Source: Capilliphycus robustus
GTDB taxonomy: Bacteria; Cyanobacteriota; Cyanobacteriia; Cyanobacteriales; Microcoleaceae
Length of the DNA stretch: 64,000 nt
NCBI RefSeq assembly: GCF_034932365.1
Contig: NZ_JAYGHR010000009.1
Location: forward strand, 50,854-114,853
Direction of reading: 5' to 3'
Positions within the stretch are counted from its first letter, which is position 1, and each line of letters begins with the position of its first letter. This document shows, piece by piece, positions 17,365 to 26,538 of this stretch. The translations under genes and the position numbers were made by a program. The notes under the pieces were generated by a model. It was given only the letters and a program-made list of their open reading frames with translations, did no database searches and was not told the DNA's origin.

Positions 17365-17378
17365 AAGCAAAACCCAAT

Positions 17379-17411
17379 AAAAACCCGGTTTCTTCGAGAA
17401 ACCGGGTTTTT
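17379..17411. terminator. Palindromic repeat acting as bidirectional terminator
   Basis: A perfect 15-bp stem: AAAAACCCGGTTTCT (17379-17393), loop TCG, AGAAACCGGGTTTTT (17397-17411). It lies between convergent crtO and the Ap4A phosphorylase-like gene, with A/T runs on both sides. It is one of at least five copies of a CCCGGTTTCT palindrome in the window; a second half-copy lies at about 17427-17442. Confidence 0.8.
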
Positions 17412-17450
17412 GTAGCACCTGTTGAAGAAGAAACCGGGTTTTTTAACTGT

Positions 17451-18353
17451 TTATTTCGGGATACAAACATTGCGTAAAACGGTAAATGGGGTAATTTCTT
17501 TGAGGTGTTGTAGTTCTTCTTCTGTTTTGACTAACATCGCCCCACAACAGCCCAAAGAATTCACTAAAATTCCTTCAAAACTTTCTTGAACTCTTGGAAT
17601 TAATAACATCCATTCTCGTGTTATAATTAAATTGTAAGCACCCGATTGTTTTCCCGTCATGCCTTTTTCTCCCTGTAAACAGACTTTTTTTAACAGGTTA
17701 TAATAAAACTCTAAAGTCGTGACTGCGGCTTCTTCGGGAGAACGAACTAAAAGCGGATCAAGGCGAATTAAACCATGAACAAAGGGGAGTTGGGGACAGT
17801 TGCCAATTGCGCCTAAAAATTGCGCTGAATTAATAGCAGGTTCAAGGGGAACTTTCACGCCATTGGGAACAAGTGGAAGCGGAACAAGTTGCAGATGTTT
17901 ATGTCGTTGACTCGCCCCCGCCTCGGCACCTCCGTTGTAAAATACCAATCCATCAATTTCGGCTAAAGCTATCCATAAAGCCTGAAAATCTTGGAGGGTT
18001 AATAAATTTTCTTGTTCTTCAAATTCTCGTGTTACAATTAACAGATGATGATCAAGGACATTATATTTGTTGAGTAAACATAAATGAGTCGGAGATAAAT
18101 CAGCAACCAATAAATCTTTTTCATAGGGAAGAAACGGGTTAAAGGGTTTTCCAGACGTTTCAGATTTTTGGTCTTGTTGTTGTTTGGCTTGCTCTTTTCG
18201 TGCTAAATTAGAGACAATTCGCACAAAGAACAAAATGCCATCCTGTTCGATAAACTGATATTCAGTGGGGATAGACTGAAGCGCACCACATTGAAGTGCA
18301 AATCGGGTTTGTTCCTGAGTCCGTTTCCAGAGTGTACCGGGTTCCAACATCAT
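17451..18353 (-). CDS. Ap4A phosphorylase / ATP adenylyltransferase-like protein
   Basis: About 300 residues, HIT-like superfamily. The middle carries DHHLLIVTREFEEQENLLT and the histidine-triad region GASQRHKHLQLVPLPL, matching the HxHxQxxP site of Ap4A phosphorylases. The C-terminal domain (about 200-300) is the usual ATP-adenylyltransferase C domain. These enzymes split diadenosine tetraphosphate or make it from ADP and ATP. The ATG at 18353 is preferred over an upstream TTG at 18380. It is divergent from dusA with about 79 bases between the starts. Confidence 0.85.
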   Translation of the reverse strand: MMLEPGTLWKRTQEQTRFALQCGALQSIPTEYQFIEQDGILFFVRIVSNLARKEQAKQQQDQKSETSGKPFNPFLPYEKDLLVADLSPTHLCLLNKYNVLDHHLLIVTREFEEQENLLTLQDFQALWIALAEIDGLVFYNGGAEAGASQRHKHLQLVPLPLVPNGVKVPLEPAINSAQFLGAIGNCPQLPFVHGLIRLDPLLVRSPEEAAVTTLEFYYNLLKKVCLQGEKGMTGKQSGAYNLIITREWMLLIPRVQESFEGILVNSLGCCGAMLVKTEEELQHLKEITPFTVLRNVCIPK

Positions 18354-18431
18354 CGAACTCTTTTCACTAAACGACAACAATAATACTAAATCTATTATCT
18401 CCTAAATTTGCTGCTGTCTTGCTAAGATCCG

Positions 18432-19424
18432 ATGAATTTTACTTCCCCAAATCAAGTTTATCCTTTAAGTATCGCGCCGATGATGGATCGCACCGATCGC
18501 CATTTTCGGTATTTCATGCGCCAAATGACTCGACGGACATTATTGTACACTGAAATGGTGACGTCTGCGGCGATTATACATGGCGATCGCAACAAACTTT
18601 TAGGCTTTTCTCCAGAAGAAAAACCCCTCGTTTTACAAGTCGGAGGAGATCAACCCCAGGAGTTAGCCATCTGTGCAGAAATTGCCGAAGATATGGGTTA
18701 TGATCAGGTGAATTTGAATGTGGGATGTCCGAGTTCACGGGTACTGGATGGCAATTTTGGCGCTTGTTTGATGGCGCAACCTCAACGAGTTGCTGAAGCA
18801 GTTTCTAAGATGCAACACCGAGTCAAAATTCCGGTAACAGTTAAACATCGCATTGGGATAGATGATCGCGATCGCTATGAAGATATGGCTCATTTTGTGC
18901 AAATTGTTTCTGCATCGGGTTGTCAACAGTTTACGGTTCATGCGCGGAAAGCTTGGTTGCAAGGGTTAAGTCCAAAAGAAAATCGAGATATTCCCCCTTT
19001 ACGTTATGAAGATGTACATCGGTTGAAACAAGAATTTCCTCATTTGTTGATTGAAATTAATGGCGGGTTGACAACATTTTCTCAAGTTCACGAACAGTTA
19101 AAATCTGTAGATGCGGTGATGATCGGACGTGCGGCTTATGATCATCCTTATTTATTTGCAACGGCTGATCAAGAATTTTATGGCGAAGAAACGACTCCTT
19201 TAACTCGTCATCAAGTGGTTGAAGCGATGTTTCCTTATTTAGAATATTGGCTGAGTCGAGGCGTTAAATTAAATAGTATAATGCGTCATGTTTTACAACT
19301 GTTTACCGGACAACCGGGAACAAAAGCTTGGAAACGCTATCTGAGTGAAAATGGTTATCTCCCTGGTGCGGGAATAGAAGTGGTGCGAGAAGCATTAACT
19401 CAAGTTCCTCAAATTAATGAATAA
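18432..19424 (+). CDS. dusA: tRNA-dihydrouridine synthase DusA
   Basis: 330 residues. FMN-dependent enzyme that reduces uridine 20/20a in tRNA D-loops. The N terminus LSIAPMMDRTDRHFRYFMR and the catalytic cysteine in NLNVGCPSSRVLDGNFGACL (about residues 92-111) identify the DusA subgroup. KHRIGIDDRDRYEDM and INGGLTTFSQV are further family motifs. It is monocistronic and followed by a long palindromic repeat. Confidence 0.93.
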   Translation: MNFTSPNQVYPLSIAPMMDRTDRHFRYFMRQMTRRTLLYTEMVTSAAIIHGDRNKLLGFSPEEKPLVLQVGGDQPQELAICAEIAEDMGYDQVNLNVGCPSSRVLDGNFGACLMAQPQRVAEAVSKMQHRVKIPVTVKHRIGIDDRDRYEDMAHFVQIVSASGCQQFTVHARKAWLQGLSPKENRDIPPLRYEDVHRLKQEFPHLLIEINGGLTTFSQVHEQLKSVDAVMIGRAAYDHPYLFATADQEFYGEETTPLTRHQVVEAMFPYLEYWLSRGVKLNSIMRHVLQLFTGQPGTKAWKRYLSENGYLPGAGIEVVREALTQVPQINE

Positions 19425-19436
19425 AAAATTGGTGCT

Positions 19437-19529
19437 TTGTAGGTTGGGTTGATCAATGAAACCCCACATAAAAAATCAAACAATGATTGGTTTGAGTTGG
19501 GTTGCGCTACTGCTTAACCCAACCTACAA
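19437..19529. repeat. MITE-like palindromic repeat (TTGTAGGTTGGGTT type)
   Basis: Perfect 14-bp terminal inverted repeats, TTGTAGGTTGGGTT (19437-19450) and AACCCAACCTACAA (19516-19529), enclose about 65 bases without coding capacity. It lies between convergent dusA and the molbindin gene and could also terminate both. Confidence 0.75.
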
Positions 19530-19545
19530 TATTGTTATCTGACTG

Positions 19546-19755
19546 CTAATCAACGGCTAAAATAACATTGCTAGCTTTGATGACTGCGTAGGCTTCTTTC
19601 CCTTCTGCAATCTCTAATGCTTCCGCAGAAGCCTTAGAAATGATAGAAACCACTTCAACGCCGGGAGCCACTTCAAGAACGACTTCTGTATTGACTGCTC
19701 CTGCGTGTACAGCTTTAATGGTTCCTTTTAGGGAATTTCTTGCACTAATTTTCAT
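19546..19755 (-). CDS. Molbindin (TOBE-domain molybdate-binding protein)
   Basis: 69 residues forming one TOBE/Mop domain: ISARNSLKGTIKAVHAGAVN at the start and SIISKASAEALEIAEGKEAY in the middle, the standard Mop pattern. Such proteins assemble as hexamers that bind molybdate or tungstate and buffer it in the cytoplasm. GGAGGG is 6-11 bases before the ATG. No molybdate transporter gene is nearby. Confidence 0.88.
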   Translation of the reverse strand: MKISARNSLKGTIKAVHAGAVNTEVVLEVAPGVEVVSIISKASAEALEIAEGKEAYAVIKASNVILAVD

Positions 19756-19882
19756 GGATTCACCCTCCTTAGTTTTGAAGATTGGTTTGTTTGTTCTTAA
19801 TGTCTAAACATTCCGTTCAAGAATAAGACTATAGCACAAAATCGAGAGAGATCAAACCTTAATTTTTTTAGGTTTGACTCGA

Positions 19883-19910
19883 CAAAAAAAAGGGAAAAGT
19901 ATCCTTTCCC
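19883..19910 (-). terminator. Terminator of the HAL2-type phosphatase gene
   Basis: On the minus strand GGGAAAGG (19910-19903) pairs with the TTTTCCC side (19898-19892), followed by nine T (19891-19883). It lies about 70 bases past the stop at 19984. Confidence 0.75.
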
Positions 19911-19983
19911 CCACACTTAAAATGGTCAAATTGTCAATCTAAAATGTTATGAATTCTCCATGAAAGCTTGAGAACTATTCCGA

Positions 19984-20940
19984 CTATTTCAAAGCCGCTA
20001 ATACCGTGTCGTGAATAATGCCATTGCTAACAATTACACCCTGATTTTCCATCATTTTCGGTTTAGAAGCAAAATCGAGCGGTTTACCATACATATCTGT
20101 AACGCGCCCACCTGCTTCTTCGACAACGATCGCACCTGCGGCATGATCCCAAATATTCTCGCGGTAGTCGGGAGACTTGGGAGAGGGAAGCCGCAAATAC
20201 AACGCAGCCTGTCCTGAAGCCACCGCCCCGTATTTGGCTTGAGAGTCCATGCGGATCGAAGGCGCTGTAATTCCCACAGCTTGGGCGATCGCATTTTGTC
20301 GATCCTGATCTCCGTGAGAAGATTCCACACTTTCGACAAAGCGCAGATTTGCGGTATCATCGGCTTTAACCACATGAATCGGAGTGGGTTCTGCTGTCGC
20401 AAAGGGCATCATTATCGCCCCTTCACCCCTCACCGCCATAAACAACATCCCGGGTTTGTGATCTTTGACGGGATAGGCGGGACAAGCCATCACCCCAACT
20501 TTTACTTCCCCATCTTCAATCAGCGCTAAAGCGATCGCATATTGATCTTGTCGCAAAAAGCCTTTCGTCCCATCAATCGGATCTAATGTCCAAAAGCGTT
20601 GTCCGACTTGACCATTACCGCGATCAATCCAAGTGATCACCTGTTCGGATGTAGCATCTGCAATCTCACCTTTAACATATTCAGTGACTTTTGCCAAATT
20701 ATGCGCCATTTCGGGTTTTCGTAATTCCGTAGCGTCCTCTTCTCCAACAATGGGATCATGGGAAAAGACTTCACTGATGGCTTTACAAATAATCGCCTGT
20801 GAACCTAAGTCTGCTACCGTAACGGGGCTTTTATCGCCTTTTTCCATCGCGGGGGGAATCGCCTGACGCACTTGTTCACACAATTTGGCGGCGGATAAGG
20901 TGGCTTCAATTGCAACTTGCTTTTCGCGATCGTAGGACAT
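19984..20940 (-). CDS. 3'(2'),5'-bisphosphate nucleotidase (HAL2/SAL1-like)
   Basis: 318 residues of the inositol-monophosphatase superfamily. The metal-binding motifs are visible: GEEDATE, then WTLDPIDGTKGFLRQDQYAI and IWDHAAGAIVVEEAGG near the end. The length and the KGFLR variant of the DPIDGTKG site match the HAL2/SAL1 group that removes the 3' phosphate of PAP formed in sulfate assimilation. Inositol phosphatase activity as well is possible. The ATG at 20940 has CAGGAG 5-10 bases upstream. Single gene with its own terminator. Confidence 0.87.
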   Translation of the reverse strand: MSYDREKQVAIEATLSAAKLCEQVRQAIPPAMEKGDKSPVTVADLGSQAIICKAISEVFSHDPIVGEEDATELRKPEMAHNLAKVTEYVKGEIADATSEQVITWIDRGNGQVGQRFWTLDPIDGTKGFLRQDQYAIALALIEDGEVKVGVMACPAYPVKDHKPGMLFMAVRGEGAIMMPFATAEPTPIHVVKADDTANLRFVESVESSHGDQDRQNAIAQAVGITAPSIRMDSQAKYGAVASGQAALYLRLPSPKSPDYRENIWDHAAGAIVVEEAGGRVTDMYGKPLDFASKPKMMENQGVIVSNGIIHDTVLAALK

Positions 20941-21086
20941 TTATAGACTCCTGCTGCTCTCCATATCGAGTATAGCCGCAGTCGGATGGGTAATGTCTAC
21001 TTATTCTGAATCTCAAAAGTTTGGGACTACCCAGATAAATTGTTTAAAAGTTGACCTAAACTAAAGATATAGAATGGGAAAAACCT

Positions 21087-21224
21087 ATGATGACGACTGA
21101 AGATTTAGAACTCATTCAATCCGAGTTTGAAGCAATCGAGTATCCACCTGGAGATTGAGAAAGTCAGGAGCCACCCTGGGAAAGTGAACTGCATCTGCGT
21201 CCAATTTTTATGAAGCAGGCCTAA
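21087..21224 (+). pseudogene. Short hypothetical gene with in-frame stop
   Basis: Reads MMTTEDLELIQSEFEAIEYP then PGD, TGA, then ESQEPPWESELHLRPIFMKQA and TAA. The frame stays open and of similar composition on both sides of the TGA at 21156, which sits where a TGG would give GDWESQ. I do not recognise the family. It may also be a genuine 23-residue peptide gene, which is less likely. Confidence 0.35.
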
Positions 21225-21300
21225 TATACACTAGGATCAGGATGCCTAAAATTTGTTAGAATATACATCTTTGTCAACTGAAATATTTTCTGGAGACTCA

Positions 21301-22803
21301 ATGACAATCAAGCGATTTATCTTAGGAATTCTGACCTTACTGACCATTATAGTGGTGGGTGCTTCATTAATCGATAGTATCACTCAACCGCAAATTCAAA
21401 GCCGTCTGGAACTCTATCAAACCAATCTGATTCTTCATGCAACAGAATGGCAAGCCGATCCAGAGTTTCAACAAGATTTTAGCACCTTAAAAAATAATCT
21501 GATTGGTGAAAATGCCTCAACATCTGCCCTCAAACAATACAAGGAGGTGCAGTCGGGGGCAAAAGACAATCTAGAAACAGTTAAAACCCTAGAATCGCCT
21601 TCTCAATCTGCTGAACAGTTACAACAATTGATAGATGAATTAACAATCCGCATCGGCATTTTACAAGCCGAACAAGGTGAAACTGAAGAAGCGTTAAACA
21701 CTTGGCAGACGTTGATTCCAACCAGTCAATCTCTACCCAACGCTCAAAAACAGCTTGAACTCGCTAAAGTTTTACGGGGAATTTGGAGTGAGCCAGCCCG
21801 AATTTTTCCCGAGACTGAATTAACGATTAAAAATAATTTAGAGGGATGGTTTAGTTATCAGGCTTTGTCTCGACTTTATCAACTCCAAGAACGCACAGAA
21901 GATTTACAAATCCTTCAAGCAAAAGAACAAGAACTTGCTGAAGAAGCGGTTGTTAAACTCACCGTTATTAGTGCAATTCCGGGAATCGGGTTATTTGTCG
22001 GTGTGATTTTGTTGATTGTCTTAGGGGTTCAATTCCTATTGAAAGGAAAAGATTCTATTCTCGCTCAAAATACTGATGTTACTTGGTTAACGCCTTGGGA
22101 TACAGAAACGCTGATTCAAGTTTTTGTGGTGGGGTTTTTCTTGGTTGGACAACTGGTGATTCCCATCATATTTAGTTTGGGTTTTCAGTTTCTTAATATC
22201 AATCCTGCCAGTTTTGATGTTCGCAGTAAAGCGTTTTATGTCTGGGCAAATTATGGCTTTTTGATGCTGGGTGGATTATCGGTTTTGTATTTCTCTTTGA
22301 AACCTTTTTTCCCCTTACCCGAAGGATGGTTTAATATTGACTGGAAAAAAGGCTGGTTTTTCTGGGGGTTGGGAGGTTATGTTACTGCACTTCCTTTAGT
22401 GATTTTAGTCTCTTTAATTAACCAACAACTTTGGTATGGGCAGGGGGGAAGTAATCCGCTTTTATCCATAGCCTTAGAAAATCGAGATCCGGTTGCTTTG
22501 ATTATCTTTTTTGTGACGGCTTCTATTGCGGCACCTGTGTTTGAAGAGATTATGTTTCGCGGGTTTTTACTCCCTTCTTTGACTCGATATATGCCGCTTG
22601 GAGGTGCGATTTTACTGAGTAGTTTATTCTTTGCGATCGCTCATATGAATATCTCGGAAGTCATTCCGTTAATGACTCTGGGAATTGTTTTAGGAGTTGT
22701 GTATACGCGATCGCGGAATTTGTTATCGTCTATGTTGTTGCATTGTTTGTGGAATAGCGGAACATTATTAAGTTTATATGTTCTTGGAAGTGGTTCTGCC
22801 TAA
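21301..22803 (+). CDS. CPBP-family intramembrane protease
   Basis: About 500 residues. An N-terminal part of about 230 residues has one transmembrane segment (FILGILTLLTIIVVGASLI) and a helical, TPR-like periplasmic or lumenal region. A C-terminal CPBP/Abi glutamic-protease domain follows with EEIMFRGFLLPSL, FAIAHMN and LLHCLWN, the three active-site motifs. About eight membrane segments in all. The true start is ATG 21301; the open frame continues upstream from a TTG at 21253 without support. Homologues such as plant SCO4 act in thylakoids; the substrate here is not known. Confidence 0.82.
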   Translation: MTIKRFILGILTLLTIIVVGASLIDSITQPQIQSRLELYQTNLILHATEWQADPEFQQDFSTLKNNLIGENASTSALKQYKEVQSGAKDNLETVKTLESPSQSAEQLQQLIDELTIRIGILQAEQGETEEALNTWQTLIPTSQSLPNAQKQLELAKVLRGIWSEPARIFPETELTIKNNLEGWFSYQALSRLYQLQERTEDLQILQAKEQELAEEAVVKLTVISAIPGIGLFVGVILLIVLGVQFLLKGKDSILAQNTDVTWLTPWDTETLIQVFVVGFFLVGQLVIPIIFSLGFQFLNINPASFDVRSKAFYVWANYGFLMLGGLSVLYFSLKPFFPLPEGWFNIDWKKGWFFWGLGGYVTALPLVILVSLINQQLWYGQGGSNPLLSIALENRDPVALIIFFVTASIAAPVFEEIMFRGFLLPSLTRYMPLGGAILLSSLFFAIAHMNISEVIPLMTLGIVLGVVYTRSRNLLSSMLLHCLWNSGTLLSLYVLGSGSA

Positions 22804-23038
22804 CAGAAATATTACCGAAAGGAAAAAAGGGTTTAATCACTAATCTCCGGTTATTCGAGAGACAAACGTAGGATACAAGATTTTGTAAAGAAATGATAAT
22901 TGTTTAACATTGTTCACTTTTTGTATCATCGTTTTTTGTTCAATCTCGTTACAATAGAAAATGAAGCTTTTCAAGTCAGTTGAAACAATTCAAGCTGAAT
23001 TAGAAACGCTTTCACAGCAGTTTTTCGTGATCTAACCT

Positions 23039-23227
23039 ATGGAATATTACTTCACAGCTTTCACCATTTTTTTCTTTCTCGCCTCCTATGGCTATAGCTT
23101 TCTCATCGTTAAATTGGCGAAACAACGAGGCGAAGAATTTCTATTTTTTGGAATGTTAGGCGGTTTATTTGTATTTATGGCATTCTGTGCGGCTGCGGTT
23201 CCTTTTCTGCACTGGGTTTATGATTAA
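23039..23227 (+). CDS. Small two-helix membrane protein
   Basis: 62 residues with two hydrophobic segments (ITIFFFLASYGYSF-like at about 8-24, and FGMLGGLFVFMAFCAAAVPF at about 37-56) separated by KLAKQRGEEF. Not recognised. It ends 16 bases before menH on the same strand, so it is probably the first gene of that transcript. A promoter probably lies in 22860-23030. A 24-codon ORF at 22961-23035 just upstream is not supported. Confidence 0.6.
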   Translation: MEYYFTAFTIFFFLASYGYSFLIVKLAKQRGEEFLFFGMLGGLFVFMAFCAAAVPFLHWVYD

Positions 23228-23243
23228 TAAAAACTCAGCGTAA

Positions 23244-24044
23244 ATGTCACAACATTACAACTTTCACTCTTTTCGCACGGGGAATGTCAATTTACCCGTT
23301 CTCTTATTTTTACATGGATTTCTGGGAAATGGCAATGATTTTAATACGGTCATTTCCCCCTTATCTAAAAGCTTTGATTGTATAGCCGTTGATCTACCGG
23401 GACATGGAAAAACTCAAGTTAACAGTGGAGATGATTTTTACAGCCTCTCAAACACAGCTAAAGGCTTAATAGATTGGTTAGAAGAATTACAGATTAAACA
23501 GTGTTTTCTCGTCGGTTATTCGATGGGAGGAAGGTTAGCACTCTATCTGGCTTTATATTATCCTCAATATTTTAACAAAGTTGTTTTAGAATCAGCTTCT
23601 CCGGGATTAAAAACCGAAAAAGAGCGAAGTCAACGTTATTTATCGGATTTACAATTAGCAGAAAAACTCGAACAGCAAGACTTACAAAGTTTTTTAAAAA
23701 ATTGGTACAATCAGCCGTTATTTAAAACGTTTAAAAATCATCCCAACTTTAACACAATTTTAGCACGGCGTCTGCAAAATAATCCAACAGAGTTAGCCAA
23801 ATCTCTAGGAATGATGGGAACAGGAAATCAACCCTCACTCTGGGATAAACTTTCAGAGACGAAAGTTCCGCTTTTATTGTTGGTTGGAGAGTTGGATGAA
23901 AAGTTTATTAAAATTAATCAAGAAATGGCGAATTTATGTTCGACTGCAAAGCTTGAAATTATTCTCAACTGCGGTCATAATATTCATGTAGAAAATCCCC
24001 AACAGTGGGTTAAACTGGTGCAAGAGTTTTTAGTCGAGAGTTAA
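23244..24044 (+). CDS. menH: MenH, SHCHC synthase
   Basis: 266-residue alpha/beta hydrolase that removes pyruvate from SEPHCHC to give SHCHC in phylloquinone synthesis. The nucleophile serine is in LVGYSMGGRLALYLA, the acid in LLVGELDEKF and the histidine in LNCGHNIHVENPQ. FLHGFLGNGNDF near the N terminus is the MenH-type oxyanion loop. Its stop codon overlaps the menC start (TAATG), so the two are translated together. Confidence 0.9.
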   Translation: MSQHYNFHSFRTGNVNLPVLLFLHGFLGNGNDFNTVISPLSKSFDCIAVDLPGHGKTQVNSGDDFYSLSNTAKGLIDWLEELQIKQCFLVGYSMGGRLALYLALYYPQYFNKVVLESASPGLKTEKERSQRYLSDLQLAEKLEQQDLQSFLKNWYNQPLFKTFKNHPNFNTILARRLQNNPTELAKSLGMMGTGNQPSLWDKLSETKVPLLLLVGELDEKFIKINQEMANLCSTAKLEIILNCGHNIHVENPQQWVKLVQEFLVES

Positions 24045-25051
24045 TGGTTTATCAGTTTAAGTTTTCTCCCTATTGTCGCCAGTTAAAACACCCTTTAAAA
24101 ACTCATCACGGAACTTGGAAAACCCGTGAGGGAATTATTATTCGTCTCACAAACGAACAGGGAAAAATCGCTTGGGGTGAAATTGCACCTTTGAGTTGGT
24201 TTGGTTCGGAAACGTTACAACAAGCGTTAGAATTTTGTCAGCAACTTCCCCAAACGTTAACGTTAGAAGATATTCTCGAAATTCCAGATAACCTTCCTGC
24301 TTGTCAGTTTGGGTTTGAGTCAGCTTTGAGGTACACTCCAAAAACCCGGTTTCTCAAAGAAACCGGGTTTTTAAGAGAACTGAAATTCAGTGGACTTTTA
24401 CCGTCAGGAAACGCTGGATTACCAGTCTTTAAAACCCTTTTCAATCAAGGTTTTAGAACGTTTAAATGGAAAATCGCGGTTCATCCGATTTCTGAAGAAC
24501 TGCAAATCTTTAAACAGTTAACTCAACTCATTTTAGAGACAATAAACTCAGAAAAAGAAAAGCAAGAAATTATCTATTTGCGGTTAGATGCGAATGGGGG
24601 ATTGAGTTGGGAGGAAGCGAATCAATGGTTATCGGTTTGTGAGGAAATCAAATCTGATATTCTCAAAATAGAATACCTAGAACAACCCTTATCGGTTCAT
24701 CAGTTTGCTGAAATGTTGGCGTTAAATCAACAATATTCTACAACAATAGCGTTGGATGAATCTGTGGCGACTCTTCAACACATTCAAGACTGTTATCAAC
24801 AATCTTGGCGAGGAATTTTCGTCGTTAAACCTGCTATTGTCGGTTCTCCCCAAAAACTCCGAAAATTTTGTCGTGAAAATAAAATTGATGCCGTATTTTC
24901 ATCAGTCTTTGAAACCCCAGTGGGAAGACAAGCGGCTTTGAATTTAGCCTCTCAACTCTCTGATCCTAAACGAGCGGTGGGTTTTGGAATTGGACATTGG
25001 TTTCAGGAAAATGATCAAAGTTGGTGGTGTGAATTGAGTTCAACTTTCTGA
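24044..25051 (+). CDS. menC: o-Succinylbenzoate synthase (MenC) with in-frame insert
   Basis: 335-residue enolase-superfamily enzyme that dehydrates SHCHC to o-succinylbenzoate. The barrel residues are present: the lysine pair region TFKWKIAV, the metal ligands in LRLDANGG, IEYLEQPL and IALDESV, and the second-side lysine in VVKPAIVG. Residues about 95-112 (RYTPKTRFLKETGFL region) are encoded by a palindromic repeat at 24327-24372, between the capping domain and the barrel. Reading frame is kept and all catalytic residues remain, so the enzyme is probably functional. It overlaps menH by one base and menE begins 5 bases downstream. Confidence 0.9.
   Translation: MVYQFKFSPYCRQLKHPLKTHHGTWKTREGIIIRLTNEQGKIAWGEIAPLSWFGSETLQQALEFCQQLPQTLTLEDILEIPDNLPACQFGFESALRYTPKTRFLKETGFLRELKFSGLLPSGNAGLPVFKTLFNQGFRTFKWKIAVHPISEELQIFKQLTQLILETINSEKEKQEIIYLRLDANGGLSWEEANQWLSVCEEIKSDILKIEYLEQPLSVHQFAEMLALNQQYSTTIALDESVATLQHIQDCYQQSWRGIFVVKPAIVGSPQKLRKFCRENKIDAVFSSVFETPVGRQAALNLASQLSDPKRAVGFGIGHWFQENDQSWWCELSSTF
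24327..24372. repeat. Palindromic repeat inside menC, in frame
   Basis: TGAGGTACAC (24327-24336), then a perfect 15-bp stem AAAAACCCGGTTTCT (24340-24354), loop CAA, AGAAACCGGGTTTTT (24358-24372). The same stem occurs at 17379-17411, and TGAGGTACAC followed by the same core occurs at 49212-49258. It contributes the residues TPKTRFLKETGFL to MenC. Confidence 0.88.
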
Positions 25052-25055
25052 TAAA

Positions 25056-26513
25056 GTGAGAGACAGCAATATTCGAGAAAAAACGAGCGTGGTATCTTTT
25101 CAAGTTAAAAGCAGTTCATCAACTGATGTTAAAAATTATTTTAATTTGAGAACCGATGATTGGTTAATCGGATATAATTGTTCTGAGTTTAATAAAATCT
25201 ATCAACATCGCTTTCAAGAACTGACCGAATTTATTAACGCTCAGGGAGTTCATCCCAAAATTATCCTCGCCGAACCCGAACCGACAGTTTTTTTAGCAAC
25301 GTTTCTAGCCGCAGTTGTCACTAAATGTCCGATTTTTTTATGCAATCCCAACTGGGTAAAAGCGGAGTGGGAACAGGTTTTTAAAATCGTTCATCCCGAT
25401 GTGATTTTCGGCAATTTAGAGGAGTTTAACCCCTCCTATATTCAGACAAATTCTGTTATTTCAACTCCTCACGCTTCCATTATGATTCCCACTGGGGGTT
25501 CATCGGGAAATATTCGATTTGTGATTCATACTTGGGAAACGTTAACGGCTTCTGTGCAAGGATTCCAACAGTATTTTAACATAAAACAGGTCAATTCTTT
25601 CTGCACTTTACCTTTATATCATGTTAGCGGATTAATGCAATTTATGCGCTCTTTCACAACAGGCGGAACGTTAGCAATTTTTCCGTTTAAAACGCTGGAA
25701 AGGGGGAAATTCCCAGAAATTAATCCTTCAGAATTTTTTATTTCTCTGGTTCCTACCCAACTCCAACGCCTTTTAAATCATTCTCAAACAACTCGCTGGT
25801 TATCGCAATTTCAGACGGTTTTGTTAGGGGGTGCGCCTGCTTGGTTAGAATTATTACAACAGGCGAGACGGCATCAAATTCGACTCGCTCCCACCTACGG
25901 AATGACGGAAACAGCCGCTCAAATTGCGACCCTCAAACCCGAGGATTTTTTAGCAGGAAATAACAGCTATGGTCAAGTTTTACCCCATGCTAAAATAACA
26001 GTATACAGTGAAAATAATCAAGAATTAGGTGTCAATTTACTGGGAATTTTAACAATAGACGCAAACTCTTTGGCTTTAGGATATTATGGTCAAAGTGACA
26101 AGGCAAAATCTGGGCTGAAAACTCTCAAATCTGATGATTTAGGTTATTTGGATGAACAGGGATATTTAACAATTGTCGGACGCAATAGCTATAAAATTAT
26201 TACTGGGGGTGAAAATGTTTATCCGGCGGAAGTAGAAGCAGCAATTCGTTCAACAGGTTTGGTAGCGGATGTCGGCGTTATTGGTTTACCAGATAGTCAT
26301 TGGGGACAGGTAGTAACAGCGATTTATGTTCCTAATATTCCCGATGTTTCTATCTCGAATTTGCAGATAGCATTACATGAAAAACTGAGCAAGTTTAAAC
26401 AGCCTAAACATTGGGTAGCTGTCGATGTTTTACCTCGAAACCTTCAAGGAAAACTCAACTTTAAACAGTTAGAAAAACTTGCTGAAACGTTTCTCAATCG
26501 TTCAAGTGTTTAA
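25056..26513 (+). CDS. menE: o-Succinylbenzoate-CoA ligase
   Basis: About 485 residues, ANL (acyl-adenylating) superfamily, activating o-succinylbenzoate to its CoA thioester. The phosphate-binding loop reads MIPTGGSSGNIRF, the A5 motif APTYGMTETAAQ, and A7/A8 DLGYLDEQGYLTIVGR with the catalytic C-terminal lysine in NLQGKLNF. It follows menC by 5 bases. The start used is GTG 25056; a GTG eleven codons later is also possible and no ribosome binding site decides between them. The menD, menB, menA and menF genes are not in the window. Confidence 0.9.
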   Translation: MRDSNIREKTSVVSFQVKSSSSTDVKNYFNLRTDDWLIGYNCSEFNKIYQHRFQELTEFINAQGVHPKIILAEPEPTVFLATFLAAVVTKCPIFLCNPNWVKAEWEQVFKIVHPDVIFGNLEEFNPSYIQTNSVISTPHASIMIPTGGSSGNIRFVIHTWETLTASVQGFQQYFNIKQVNSFCTLPLYHVSGLMQFMRSFTTGGTLAIFPFKTLERGKFPEINPSEFFISLVPTQLQRLLNHSQTTRWLSQFQTVLLGGAPAWLELLQQARRHQIRLAPTYGMTETAAQIATLKPEDFLAGNNSYGQVLPHAKITVYSENNQELGVNLLGILTIDANSLALGYYGQSDKAKSGLKTLKSDDLGYLDEQGYLTIVGRNSYKIITGGENVYPAEVEAAIRSTGLVADVGVIGLPDSHWGQVVTAIYVPNIPDVSISNLQIALHEKLSKFKQPKHWVAVDVLPRNLQGKLNFKQLEKLAETFLNRSSV

Positions 26514-26538
26514 CTACCTTACAAATCAAAGTGGTACA

